Shown here piece by piece: positions 1 through 8,002 of a stretch of DNA of 24,163 nucleotides (its first letter is position 1; every line of letters begins with the position of its first letter). The stretch comes from Oscillospiraceae bacterium (GTDB taxonomy: Bacteria > Bacillota > Clostridia > Oscillospirales > Ruminococcaceae). The position numbers and the translations under genes are program-made. Under the pieces are notes generated by a model. The model saw only the letters and a program-made list of their open reading frames with translations. It searched no databases and was not told the DNA's origin. The stretch covers positions 1 to 24,163 of the forward strand of contig CAAGCE010000177.1 in assembly GCA_900768245.1 (NCBI GenBank), in the 5' to 3' direction.

Positions 1-263
1 ATCAACATTTCAACGGGCGCAAGTCCATTTGTAATTGATCTGTACCCGTCAATCGTGTGTTCGTAAATCTCTGTTCCGCTAACTGGCGTTAAATAAACTT
101 TCGTACCAATCTTAACAGGCGGCACGACAACTCCGTTTCCAAGCAGGAAGTCAGCAAGAAAATCACAGACTTTTTTATCATTATCCTCGCCTTTAAATTT
201 GCTTAAAGCTTCATAAAAGCCGTTTTCAAGCAGTTTAATTAATTTTTCACGTTCATTCATCAT
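1..263 (-). CDS. Conserved phage protein of unknown function, 3' end outside the window
   Basis: An open frame of 87 codons runs leftward off the window edge. It begins at a double ATG (263 and 260) preceded by a strong GAGGAGG ribosome binding site. The visible protein starts MMNEREKLIKLLENGF and contains DFLLGNGVVVPPVKIGTKVY. This 'x(L)ANGVVVPP.KVGxxVY' pattern recurs in short hypothetical proteins of Firmicutes phages; that is family recall and its function is not known. It overlaps the end of the small membrane-protein gene upstream by 11 bp, which suggests translational coupling in the leftward early operon. The C-terminus is not visible, so total length is unknown. Confidence 0.75.
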   Translation of the reverse strand, partial: MMNEREKLIKLLENGFYEALSKFKGEDNDKKVCDFLADFLLGNGVVVPPVKIGTKVYLTPVSGTEIYEHTIDGYRSITNGLAPVEML

Positions 264-384
264 CTTTTTCCTCCTCTTTTTCTTTTTTATCGTCGCATAT
301 TCCGCTCGCAATGCAGCAGCAATAAAGAGCCGCCGCAAGCAGCATTACCAATATGCTGCCTAAAACAATAAGTATTTCAATCAT
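253..384 (-). CDS. Small single-pass membrane protein (43 aa)
   Basis: The ATG at 384 has a GGAGGAG ribosome binding site 7 nt upstream and overlaps the stop of the HNH gene (ATGATTGA arrangement). The 43-residue product begins MIEILIVLGSILVML. It has one hydrophobic segment (about residues 3-29, including a CCCIASGIC cysteine-rich patch) and ends in a highly charged KKEKEEEKDDE tail, probably cytoplasmic. A longer reading of the same frame back to 525 exists, but it overlaps the HNH gene heavily and lacks a good start, so the short form is preferred. Function is unknown. Tiny membrane proteins of this sort are common in phage early operons. Confidence 0.6.
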   Translation of the reverse strand: MIEILIVLGSILVMLLAAALYCCCIASGICDDKKEKEEEKDDE

Positions 385-874
385 TCTCGATCTCCTCCGC
401 CCAAACGTATTTACAGCCATCTGTCGCACGTCTGATTTCCCCGTTGCAATGCTTGCATATAGTTGATGTTGTGTAGTAGTTTTTTCTTGCAGCCTCTGCC
501 GCCGAACGATAAATCTCCGCAACATTCCCCACCTGATCTATTTTTGCAACGGCTCTTTTTCCACCGTTTTTCCCAGCTCGCAAACAAAGTTCCGTCCGGC
601 TGATAGCCTCGAGATTTCCAAGCTGAAAATCGGAACGCATACCGTTTTTATGCCACAAAACATAGCCGGGTGGCAGCTTTTTAAAAAAGGTCTCTTTCAT
701 AATCGTTCCCACATCAACGCTTTTGAAAACTCCGTCTGCCTTTATTTTTGTGCTGTATGTTCCGTATTTGCCTTTATACTTTGCCAACTTCCGCCCTCTG
801 CCGTTGTAAATCTCGCCGTCAGTATCGACGAAATACCCGGGGGCAAATGGAATTTCTCTCGCATTTTTAAACAT
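377..874 (-). CDS. HNH homing-type endonuclease with NUMOD motifs
   Basis: The protein (165 aa from the ATG at 874) looks like a NUMOD4-HNH-NUMOD1 endonuclease. The N-terminus, GYFVDTDGEIYNGRGRKLAK, resembles NUMOD4. A central segment VLWHKNGMRSDFQLGNLEAI resembles the HNH ββα-metal core (His in WHKNG, Asp/Asn in SDF.LGNLE). The C-terminal part, IDQVGNVAEIYRSAAEAARK, is a NUMOD1-like helix-turn-helix used for DNA binding. The start at 874 has an AGGGGG site 7 nt upstream; an ATG at 898 lacks one. Such enzymes are usually free-standing homing endonucleases, and this one could in principle serve the group I intron in recT, which has no ORF of its own. That link is inference. Confidence 0.75.
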   Translation of the reverse strand: MFKNAREIPFAPGYFVDTDGEIYNGRGRKLAKYKGKYGTYSTKIKADGVFKSVDVGTIMKETFFKKLPPGYVLWHKNGMRSDFQLGNLEAISRTELCLRAGKNGGKRAVAKIDQVGNVAEIYRSAAEAARKNYYTTSTICKHCNGEIRRATDGCKYVWAEEIEND

Positions 875-1112
875 TCCTGCGCCCCCTGACCTGCTCATTG
901 TGCTTATTGCTTTTATGCTTATTGCTCTTACGTTTGCAGCAAGCTGTGTAAATGATGATCGGCGCGAAAAGCACTATATATTCACCGCCGAAAGCGGCAT
1001 ATCCGCGCTGATATTCTGCAATAACTTTGCAGATGTAAAATAAAATTCCCGACCATACAAGCACAATTGCTACCTCAAGTATTTTATTAATAGCATATTC
1101 TGCTCGTTTCAT
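867..1112 (-). CDS. Small two-pass membrane protein (81 aa)
   Basis: From the ATG at 1112 the product begins MKRAEYAINKILEVAIVL. It has two hydrophobic segments (about residues 9-30 and 42-58) joined by a short loop AEYQRGYAAFGGEY, then a basic tail KRKSNKHKSNKHNEQ with a small internal duplication. The ribosome binding site is weak. The gene overlaps the upstream 75-aa gene by 26 bp, so it may depend on re-initiation. A longer reading from 1166 would lie wholly inside the neighbour and is not favoured. Holin-like topology is possible, but the location in an early operon argues against a lysis role. Function is unknown. Confidence 0.5.
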   Translation of the reverse strand: MKRAEYAINKILEVAIVLVWSGILFYICKVIAEYQRGYAAFGGEYIVLFAPIIIYTACCKRKSNKHKSNKHNEQVRGRRNV

Positions 1113-1314
1113 AGTTGTACACCGTCTTTCTTTTTCTTCTTTTTGGCATATGCAGGAAAACATCATTTTTCAGATCTTCATCATATTGCGGGCTCGACAC
1201 ATACTTTCTGTATGATAGATCTGGGGCAGTCTGCTGCAGTTGCTTTACCCTTTTCACAACATTTTCAACAGTCGCGCCCGTGAGCTCGATTGACATATAT
1301 TCGTGCCTGTACAT
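1087..1314 (-). CDS. Hypothetical phage protein (75 aa)
   Basis: It starts at the ATG at 1314, preceded by a clear AAAGGAGG site that lies across the stop codon of the PP-loop gene. The product is soluble and basic at the C-terminus (MPKRRKRKTVYNYETSR). The first half, MSIELTGATVENVVKRVKQL, is predicted to be helical. No family is recognised. It sits between a PP-loop/PAPS-reductase-like gene and a small membrane protein, in the same transcription unit. Confidence 0.6.
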   Translation of the reverse strand: MYRHEYMSIELTGATVENVVKRVKQLQQTAPDLSYRKYVSSPQYDEDLKNDVFLHMPKRRKRKTVYNYETSRICY

Positions 1315-1316
1315 CT

Positions 1317-2420
1317 TTACCCCTCCTTTAATTCGTCAAATGTGAGCTGTCCACCCATTTTGGCTTTTTCTCGGCGCATTTTGCGATACTCGTTATACTG
1401 TTGGCGATATATGTAGCTTGCACCGAATACGTTCCACGCCGCTTTTACAAGATTAGGCTCATACGGTCTTATTTTTTCAAGATCTTCAACCGCCTTGGCC
1501 GATATTGCACATCCGCAACAGCCTGTTCGTGTCAGCCCGTAAACCTCGTATGCATCGGAATAGCGTATGCCGTAATACTCCTTGTACCATGCTTTATCCT
1601 TATCAGATACATAGTAAAGCGGGCGAAGTCTGAACTTGCCGTCTGCCGTTTCGGAAAAGCACATTGATGTGCTGTCCTTTTTCGGCACTGAACGCATACC
1701 GCCTTCATCTCGACGTTCACCTGTGATTATCATATCAAAGTCTTTTTGTACTCTATGCGCTGTATTTTTCTTGCATATTTCGCAGCACCTGTTGCTTACT
1801 TTAAATGGGATAGGATTTTCTTTGATAAAATCCAACATATAGTCGGACGAATTGATTACAAGCTGTATATCCGGTCTTGACTCGCCCTTACTGTTGCAGC
1901 AACACAAAAAATTGATAGTTGTTTTGCAGCCCGGGTATCTTTCTGTAAGCTCTTGATATTTGGCTGCCTTGTCGTCCGCTCCATTATATTCATCATATAT
2001 AGAGAGCGGAATATTTTTCTTTTGAACGCCCTCTAAGCCTGCCGACATGATCTTGCTTACAAAAGGAAGTCCATACTCTCTCGTCGCAAGGACGATATTC
2101 TTCTTCGGGCGGTATTCGGTGATTTCAACATTGTATTTCTCAGCCATATCCTTAACGTGTTGCTTTATGGCTTTCATTTCAAGGCCTGTATTGAAGAATG
2201 TATATTTTACAGGCGGTAAATCAAACTCTTCTCTTACACCTTCAATAAGGTGTAAAAGAATATCGCTGTCGCTGCCGCCCGAATATGAGCAAACGGCGTT
2301 CGGGTGTTCAAGAAGTCTTTTGGCGATAATGCTCTTTATTGCCTCGAACTTTGCGGGTGCTTCAAAATCCGCATATGCGGGTCTGTCCGTGTAAACACGG
2401 CTTTTATATGGCTCAGACAT
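1317..2420 (-). CDS. Phosphoadenosine phosphosulfate reductase family protein (PP-loop ATPase)
   Basis: The 367-aa protein carries the PP-loop nucleotide-binding motif SYSGGSDSD (residues 45-53), the family signature of PAPS reductase/ATP pyrophosphatase enzymes. A second conserved element, GERRDEGGMRS, lies near residues 234-244. Three cysteine clusters (LCCC at 172-175, CCEIC at 212-216, GCCGC at 300-304) could bind an Fe-S cluster or zinc, as in DndC-like members. It is longer than assimilatory CysH and lacks its typical C-terminal motif, so sulfate reduction is doubtful. The stop abuts the next gene, and the start at 2420 directly follows the cytosine methyltransferase stop, so the two are co-translated. 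A role in DNA or RNA sulfur chemistry is conceivable but unproven. Confidence 0.85.
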   Translation of the reverse strand: MSEPYKSRVYTDRPAYADFEAPAKFEAIKSIIAKRLLEHPNAVCSYSGGSDSDILLHLIEGVREEFDLPPVKYTFFNTGLEMKAIKQHVKDMAEKYNVEITEYRPKKNIVLATREYGLPFVSKIMSAGLEGVQKKNIPLSIYDEYNGADDKAAKYQELTERYPGCKTTINFLCCCNSKGESRPDIQLVINSSDYMLDFIKENPIPFKVSNRCCEICKKNTAHRVQKDFDMIITGERRDEGGMRSVPKKDSTSMCFSETADGKFRLRPLYYVSDKDKAWYKEYYGIRYSDAYEVYGLTRTGCCGCAISAKAVEDLEKIRPYEPNLVKAAWNVFGASYIYRQQYNEYRKMRREKAKMGGQLTFDELKEG

Positions 2421-4076
2421 TTAAACTGCCGCCCTTTCCGAAAATTCTTTCATTGTTTCTATCTTATCACTGCACCATTCCGGAAGATTTGCTCTTACAA
2501 GTGCTTCTGCAAATGGCGGCGGCACTGCATTTCCGCATCTTGCTACCTGTTTGCTTCTCGGATATTCCTTACCGTTGCAATCCTTATCTATGATGTAATC
2601 AGGCGGAAATCCCTGCGCTTTGTAAAGTTCTCTCGGTTCAAGCATTCTCATTCCAATATCAGAAATGAAATAATCTTCGCCGTTTATCGTAAGAAGCAGT
2701 ATTTCATCATTCTGCATTGTATATCCGCAGTAGCTATTCAGCATTGCTCTTATTTCTTCCCAGTTGCCAATATCCATTGTTCCGGAACACTTCACGATCC
2801 TTGTTCTGACTTCTGCAAAATGCGCACCCGATGTTGTTATTGTCGGCAGCGGCTCATTAATTGTTCTGCCGTCCTCATTGCGCCTTAATACGCACAGGTG
2901 GCTTTCTACAAGAGCGTTTCGCTCTTTTGTGGTAATTGTATGCAAAGGATCATTAACGCTGCTGTAATTATCATCTCCACTGTAATACTTGACGATATGT
3001 GCGGCTGTAAGAGCATATCTTGGTGAGCCGTCAACAGTCATTATAGGTTCATTTAATGCTTGCCCTCTGACCTCGGAATGTGAAGTTTCGGTATGGTATT
3101 GAATGAGTGAAGGTGCTATAACTGCATTGTGGTCTATCGCTGTAACAGTTGGCATTGGTTCTGTCATTTCAGAACCTGTTACTCCGCCAAAATATTTTGA
3201 TATAGACGGTACTGTAAGAAAATTTCTGTTTCCTGTCGTAATCGTTCTGACCGGTTCGTCCATTCCGCAAGGCGTATTTTCAGAATTGTTCACCATTATA
3301 TATGGTTGCGCCGCCTTTATCGTAAACTTATCAAGACCTTTTGCTATGCGCTTCATTGTGTTTTCTGCAAGAGGCTTTTTTCTGCCGAAAATTGATCTGC
3401 AGGGTACAGACCAGTCGATACATTCCGCCGCTGTTCTGTATGGTTTCAAGCCCTTTCCCTTGCCATATTCGGCTTTTGGAAAAACTATCGGCTGACCGTC
3501 ACACCTTGCAACAAGGAAAAACCTTTTGCGGATAGTTGGTGCGCCATAATCGCAGGCTTTGAGTTCTTTCCACTTTACTTCATATCCTAAGTGCTGCAAT
3601 GCGTGAACAAAGCTTCTGAAGTTTTCACCCTTATGTTTGAAATCAGGCTGTCCGTCTTTGCCGATCCTGCACCAAGTCTGAAATTCAGGGACATTTTCAA
3701 GCATTATTACCCTTGGCTTGACTGTTGCCGCCCATTTTACCGCAACCCACGCGAGACCCCTTATATTCTTGCTGACAGGCTTGCCGCCTTTGGCTCTTGA
3801 AAAATGCTTGCAGTCGGGGGAAAACCAAGCAAGTCCGACTTTACGACCTGCACATATCTTAACAGGGTCTATATCCCACACGTTTTCCCGGAAATGCTCT
3901 GTGAATGGGTGATTTGCCTGATGCATTGCAATTGCATCGGGATCGTGATTTATGGCTATTGTTACAGGTCTGCCGCAAGCAAGTTCAATCCCTGTGCTTG
4001 CACCGCCTCCGCCCGCAAAATTATCAACGATTATTTCATCAAGAAATGAGATCTGGGCTTTGCTGCTATTCGGCAT
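2421..4076 (-). CDS. DNA (cytosine-5-)-methyltransferase
   Basis: The 551-aa enzyme has the C5-MTase motifs in order. Motif I is DNFAGGGGASTGIELA (18-33, SAM binding). Motif IV is FSPDCKHFS, with the nucleophile Cys89 preceded by Asp rather than the usual Pro. Motif VI is ENV (127-129), motif VIII is RKRFFLVAR (183-191), and motif X is GNAVPPPFAEAL (515-526). Between VIII and X, residues about 273-430 hold five related ~33-aa modules built around EP..T(I/V)T, where the target recognition domain belongs. The enzyme transfers methyl from SAM to C5 of cytosine in a specific DNA site, most likely to protect phage DNA from host restriction. No partner endonuclease lies adjacent, so it looks like an orphan methylase. 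Confidence 0.93.
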   Translation of the reverse strand: MPNSSKAQISFLDEIIVDNFAGGGGASTGIELACGRPVTIAINHDPDAIAMHQANHPFTEHFRENVWDIDPVKICAGRKVGLAWFSPDCKHFSRAKGGKPVSKNIRGLAWVAVKWAATVKPRVIMLENVPEFQTWCRIGKDGQPDFKHKGENFRSFVHALQHLGYEVKWKELKACDYGAPTIRKRFFLVARCDGQPIVFPKAEYGKGKGLKPYRTAAECIDWSVPCRSIFGRKKPLAENTMKRIAKGLDKFTIKAAQPYIMVNNSENTPCGMDEPVRTITTGNRNFLTVPSISKYFGGVTGSEMTEPMPTVTAIDHNAVIAPSLIQYHTETSHSEVRGQALNEPIMTVDGSPRYALTAAHIVKYYSGDDNYSSVNDPLHTITTKERNALVESHLCVLRRNEDGRTINEPLPTITTSGAHFAEVRTRIVKCSGTMDIGNWEEIRAMLNSYCGYTMQNDEILLLTINGEDYFISDIGMRMLEPRELYKAQGFPPDYIIDKDCNGKEYPRSKQVARCGNAVPPPFAEALVRANLPEWCSDKIETMKEFSERAAV

Positions 4077-4329
4077 ATTTGTTTCCGTCCTCTCTTTTTA
4101 TTCGCTGTCCGCAATGTGAGCAATAGTCATCTTTTATGCTTATTGTACCTGAACAGGACGGGCAGAACATTTTCGTTTCATTACCATATTTCAAGGCTGA
4201 AAACAACTTGGGGATTTGCTTTTCAAGTGCTTTTTTTATACACTCCTGCTTGTCTGACGGCATTTCAAGCTTATGCTCATTGATGTATGCAAGAGTTGAC
4301 TTAGTCATACTCGGTCTTAATACGTTCAT
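4066..4329 (-). CDS. Small zinc-ribbon protein (87 aa)
   Basis: The C-terminal half has two CxxC knuckles, FCPSC and YCSHCGQ, about 14 residues apart, forming a probable zinc ribbon. The N-terminal half (MNVLRPSMTKSTLAYINEH) is helical. The ATG at 4329 follows the RusA stop by one base (TAA-A-ATG), the expected arrangement for translational coupling. A GTG at 4341 in the same frame is an alternative. It ends in a TAG stop overlapping the methyltransferase start by 11 bp. Zinc ribbons of this sort bind nucleic acid or act in complexes; the specific role is unknown. Confidence 0.6.
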   Translation of the reverse strand: MNVLRPSMTKSTLAYINEHKLEMPSDKQECIKKALEKQIPKLFSALKYGNETKMFCPSCSGTISIKDDYCSHCGQRIKREDGNKYAE

Positions 4330-4330
4330 T

Positions 4331-4915
4331 TTATTTTTCACCGTTCACTTTCTTTTTGGTTTTCTTAGGCTTTGGATCTGCTGTACTCCACTGTTCATAG
4401 CCTTCAAGTCTTGTTATTGTGATTTCCGTTCTCGGATCATTCTTATCGTACAGTACCTTACTTCCGTCTGTGCTGCCTACTATGTCACGGCAGTCATCTG
4501 TTATGCATTTATAATGAGTAAGCAGATCCTGTATTGCCTGAAGATGACCCACAAGGTCAGATTGTCGGCGTGTTTTCGTGAAGAAAATGCATTTCAGATT
4601 GATAGGATAGTCAATTGTTCCTATCCTTGCGTGAAGTTCCGAGAGGTACGGTCTTATCCGGTTGACATACTCGTTATACTGTTTACTCGGCAGCATTATC
4701 TGCTTTGTTCCACGTTTGCAGGTTGGGCATCTCTTACCTACGGAAACTATCTGACCGTGATTTTTCTTCGTTACGGGCGGTATCGGGATAACGCATTCGA
4801 TAACAGAAGGCTCTGCCTTGGGCTTTTCACTTGGCTGATATGCGTTAAGCTTTGTAAGTGCTTCTGCTTTGCGCTTTTCCATATATTCTGCATATTCCTC
4901 TTCTGTCCAGTTCAT
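4331..4915 (-). CDS. rusA: RusA-like Holliday junction resolvase
   Basis: The 194-aa protein has the RusA core. A β-strand region, ECVIPIPPVTKKNHGQ, leads into SDLVGHLQAIQDLL (119-132), equivalent to the RusA 'D.DN..K...D.L' helix. It is followed by acidic residues in ITDDCRDIVG (138-147). Asp120 and Asp140/141 are the likely catalytic acids. It would cut four-way junctions made during phage recombination and replication. An insert with RCPTCKRGTKQ (62-72) holds a CxxC pair not typical of E. coli RusA. The start ATG overlaps the upstream stop as ATGA. The lysine-rich C-terminus may aid DNA binding. Confidence 0.85.
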   Translation of the reverse strand: MNWTEEEYAEYMEKRKAEALTKLNAYQPSEKPKAEPSVIECVIPIPPVTKKNHGQIVSVGKRCPTCKRGTKQIMLPSKQYNEYVNRIRPYLSELHARIGTIDYPINLKCIFFTKTRRQSDLVGHLQAIQDLLTHYKCITDDCRDIVGSTDGSKVLYDKNDPRTEITITRLEGYEQWSTADPKPKKTKKKVNGEK

Positions 4916-5430
4916 TTCACTGACCTCTCAATCTCATCAATGACGGCATAAAATTCTGACTTGCTGATTTCACGCCAACCAACGGGCATCGAATCATCTT
5001 TTTTAAGCTCCTCACTTTCCAAAGAGCCATAAACAACGCCCTTGTAGTCAAACAGCCGACCTTTCAGCTCGTGATAACAAGTACTAATTTCAAAACCAAT
5101 GGAAGGGCAGCGAACTGCGGTTATGCCAAGTTTTTTATATTCCTTAGCGATCGGCGAGTTCTTTTTGAAGATGTAAACGGGCCCGTTTTTGCTACCGCAG
5201 TAAAGAGGGTCATTCTTTAACTGGTTTTTGAACTTTTCGTGTTCTTCGTCCGACATTGTGATGCCTAAAGTATCGGAATAGATGATATATGACGTATGTG
5301 CCATAGTTTCTTTAATATTATCAAGGATAAATTTCTTGACAGCTTCCGTATTCTTGCTGTTAAGATCCTTATAGTCCATATACTTCTTATGCAGTTTTGC
5401 ATTTTCTTCGATGATGAAACATCTTTCCAT
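4912..5430 (-). CDS. Hypothetical phage protein (172 aa)
   Basis: The ATG at 5430 has an AAGGAG site 7 nt upstream. A longer open reading to 5493 is rejected because it overlaps the neighbour and lacks a site. The product begins MERCFIIEENAKLHKKYMDY. It is mixed α/β with segments such as TSYIIYSDTLGITMSDEEHE and GWREISKSEFYAVIDEIE, and shows no membrane segments or recognisable catalytic motif. It overlaps rusA by 4 bp (ATGA), so it belongs to the same replication/recombination block. Family not recognised. Confidence 0.6.
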   Translation of the reverse strand: MERCFIIEENAKLHKKYMDYKDLNSKNTEAVKKFILDNIKETMAHTSYIIYSDTLGITMSDEEHEKFKNQLKNDPLYCGSKNGPVYIFKKNSPIAKEYKKLGITAVRCPSIGFEISTCYHELKGRLFDYKGVVYGSLESEELKKDDSMPVGWREISKSEFYAVIDEIERSVK

Positions 5431-5440
5431 TTTTTTCTCC

Positions 5441-5827
5441 TTATTCGTTTTCTTTAGCGTTTGAGCCAATGACCTTTTTGACAAGCTCGTCAATGATGTC
5501 AGACATTATTGAGGGTATAAGTTCCTCAAAGTTTTTATAAAATTCGATTTTTATATCCTCTCCAAGCTTTTCAAGGGACTTTTTTCTGCGTTCTTCGCAT
5601 TCGATGATGTATTCGACATTGGCTTTATGTGCAGACTGTGTTTCCTTATCTGCAATTTCAAGCTGCTTCTTTAAATGCTCAATGTTGTTTTCCTGCTGTT
5701 CGATAAAGCTTATAATCTCAGAATCGAGGCCGTTGCAGCTATCAAATTTTTTATCGCCAAGCGGACAGCCAACGCAGAAACCCGCTGCACAGCATTCAAG
5801 AGCTTTTATTATGTTTTCTTTATTCAA
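5441..5827 (-). CDS. Phage protein with N-terminal cysteine cluster and coiled coil (128 aa)
   Basis: The product begins MNKENIIKALECCAAGFCVGC, followed by C at about residue 31. This ALECC...C..CP cluster recurs at the N-terminus of many uncharacterised Firmicutes phage proteins and probably binds a metal. Residues about 40-85 (EQQENNIEHLKKQLEIADKE and onward) form a coiled coil. The start codon appears to be TTG at 5827, with a GGGAG site 8 nt upstream; no in-frame ATG fits. Function is unknown. It sits between the DnaB helicase gene and a hypothetical gene. Confidence 0.6.
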   Translation of the reverse strand: MNKENIIKALECCAAGFCVGCPLGDKKFDSCNGLDSEIISFIEQQENNIEHLKKQLEIADKETQSAHKANVEYIIECEERRKKSLEKLGEDIKIEFYKNFEELIPSIMSDIIDELVKKVIGSNAKENE

Positions 5828-5864
5828 TATGGTCGCTCCCTTCGTTTTTTAAATTTCTGAGGCT

Positions 5865-7211
5865 TTAGTAATCATAGCTGCTTTTATTGTTTTTGGCTTT
5901 CGGCGGTTCATAGCGTTTGTCTGTTTCACGCATTGTTTGTGTCGTTCGGTCAAAGCTGAACACCGAACAGCCTATTGCACCGTCACGGTTCTTTGCTATA
6001 TCAACAAGAATATCGGAAGTATCTCTGTTTTCAGGGTCTGTACAAGACAAAAATACTATTGAATTGGCGTCCTGTTCAATTGAGCCCGATTCTCGGAGAT
6101 CTGACAGCATTGGTCTTGGTATTGCTCGGCTTTCAACGCTTCTGTTAAGCTGTGAGAGAACTATTACAAGAGCGTTAAGTTCGCCTGCCATAATTTTAAG
6201 CTGTCTTGTCATATCCGATACCTCTTCGGCTCGCCCTGCGTTTTTCTTATTGAGTGACGGAGTAAGCAGCTGCAAATAGTCGATGATTATAACATCACTT
6301 TTGTTTTTTCTGCACTTCCTCTTGATCTCCTGCACCGTTTCAAAGGAATTGGCTTCGACATACAGAGGCTTGGTAAACAGCTTGCCTGTTGCCTGTCCGA
6401 ATTTGTCGCTGTATTCGCTTTCGGGGGTCAACGCATTGTTCACAAGAACGCTGAGCGGAACTTGTCCGATACAGGCGTGAAGTCTGTCGTAAACCTGTCT
6501 TTTCGACATTTCAAGTGAGAACAATGCTGTTCTGTACCCTTGGAAACAAAACTTAGCGGCAAGGTTAAGGCAGAATGCTGTTTTACCTACGCTTGGTCTG
6601 GCTGCTATGATAACAACGTCCGAACGGCACATTCTCAGGTTACGGTCAAGCTTTTCCCAACGGGTATATATAACATCTTCATTCCTGCCCGAATATTTCT
6701 GATTGGCATATGCAATAAGATCTTCGCTGACAGGAACAAGGTCTGCTGACGCTGCCTGCATAGTCAGATCTGACAGGCTTTGCAGCGTATTTTCAGCTTC
6801 TTCAAGGATACAATCCTTATCAGCTGTCAGAATGTTCTGAACGGCTCTCTGCGCGGCTCTGAGCATACTGTACTTTCGTATCAGTCTTGCTCTTGCTGTA
6901 AGTCCGTCAAGGTTGAATGTGATTACGTTCTTTATTGATATTTTTATCTGCGTTACATCTTCACCGCTTCCTTTATCATTCAGCCAGGACAAAACTTCTT
7001 CAATTATGTACTTGCCTTGTGACTGATACTGCGACAGCATATAGGAATATGTATCGGCGGCTATTTGAAAGTAGAAATCAGCAGGAGAAACCAGTTCCAT
7101 AACGTCGGGGACATATTCGCTCATTCCTGTGAGCATTGACACAAACTCAAATTCCGTTTCAATGTCGTGATCGTTACTTGACGTAAACAAATTCAAGTCG
7201 CTCCCAGTCAT
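5865..7211 (-). CDS. dnaB: DnaB-like replicative DNA helicase
   Basis: The 448-aa protein has the hexameric DnaB architecture: an N-terminal helical domain (about 15-130), then a RecA-like motor. Walker A is ARPSVGKT (204-211), Walker B is VIIIDYLQLL (307-316), followed by SQLNR (353-357) and LRESGSIEQDA (372-382, with the sensor/arginine finger region). It would unwind DNA 5'-3' at the phage fork and recruit host primase. Its start overlaps the upstream initiator-like gene by 38 bp, with a GAGG site 8 nt ahead of the ATG at 7211. The adjacent initiator-like protein may load it. Confidence 0.95.
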   Translation of the reverse strand: MTGSDLNLFTSSNDHDIETEFEFVSMLTGMSEYVPDVMELVSPADFYFQIAADTYSYMLSQYQSQGKYIIEEVLSWLNDKGSGEDVTQIKISIKNVITFNLDGLTARARLIRKYSMLRAAQRAVQNILTADKDCILEEAENTLQSLSDLTMQAASADLVPVSEDLIAYANQKYSGRNEDVIYTRWEKLDRNLRMCRSDVVIIAARPSVGKTAFCLNLAAKFCFQGYRTALFSLEMSKRQVYDRLHACIGQVPLSVLVNNALTPESEYSDKFGQATGKLFTKPLYVEANSFETVQEIKRKCRKNKSDVIIIDYLQLLTPSLNKKNAGRAEEVSDMTRQLKIMAGELNALVIVLSQLNRSVESRAIPRPMLSDLRESGSIEQDANSIVFLSCTDPENRDTSDILVDIAKNRDGAIGCSVFSFDRTTQTMRETDKRYEPPKAKNNKSSYDY

Positions 7212-7980
7212 CTCCGTACCTCGATTTCATATATTTTTCGTATCCGCCGTTTTCCCGGGCATATTCAACATAGTCAATGACAGGTTTGTTCATAAATGTG
7301 CTGAATTGTTTCATATACGCAGGTTCTGTGCCGTTGTTCTGACATTCTATTGCATAATGCCTTGCGGCACAGTACAGCTGTTCGTGATTGAACTTAACTG
7401 TACCGTAGCCGTTTATCTTACGCCCTCTTAAAAATCCAAGCGCATACTCAATTCCCTTTGCCTTTCCTTTATGGCAAGGATAAGCATCGTATATCTGCTT
7501 TATGACCTCAGCTATAGAGAACACTCTTGTATTCTCATCATTCTGCTGAGCAATCAATTCTTCGGATATTGACGGTTCTTCCTGCGGAACGATAAGTGAA
7601 AGCTGTTCGGGCAGTTCGTCATCAGTATCGGCAAATTCCGATAATTCATATATTTTTGACGGTGAGAGAACAAGTTTTTCACGTTCGGCACATTTGGTCG
7701 GTGTATAGCGGTCTTTTTGAATATAGTTGCTGATCTTGAAATGCTTTATAACGCATATTCCGCTTTTCGCAAACCATATCACATATTCGTTCCGCACAAG
7801 AATATCAAGATCTTTTTTTGAGCAGGCACAGCTTCTGATGACAGTATTGGGATTATTGATGAACCCATCGTCATCTGCATTAAGGCACAAGTGGAAGTAC
7901 AGGCATTGAGCCGAATGCGGCAGGTCAAAAAACTTATCGCTTTCAACGACCTGCTTGGAAAACATTCTTCTGTCTGCCAT
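7174..7980 (-). CDS. Phage replication initiator / replisome organiser protein
   Basis: The 268-aa protein starts MADRRMFSKQVVESDKFFDL, a common opening of phage replisome-organiser (DnaD-like/winged helix) proteins. It continues with a wHTH-like stretch, LCLNADDDGFINNPNTVIRS, and FKISNYIQKDRYTPT. The middle is variable and acidic (about 115-150), and the C-terminal part (about 155-250) is helical. The position immediately before dnaB and after ssb is classical for the protein that binds the phage origin and loads the helicase. That loading role is inferred from context, not from a visible catalytic motif. An AAGGAG site lies about 11 nt upstream of the ATG. Confidence 0.8.
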   Translation of the reverse strand: MADRRMFSKQVVESDKFFDLPHSAQCLYFHLCLNADDDGFINNPNTVIRSCACSKKDLDILVRNEYVIWFAKSGICVIKHFKISNYIQKDRYTPTKCAEREKLVLSPSKIYELSEFADTDDELPEQLSLIVPQEEPSISEELIAQQNDENTRVFSIAEVIKQIYDAYPCHKGKAKGIEYALGFLRGRKINGYGTVKFNHEQLYCAARHYAIECQNNGTEPAYMKQFSTFMNKPVIDYVEYARENGGYEKYMKSRYGDDWERLEFVYVK

Positions 7981-8002
7981 TTATTTCACTCTCCTTGCTC
8001 GA

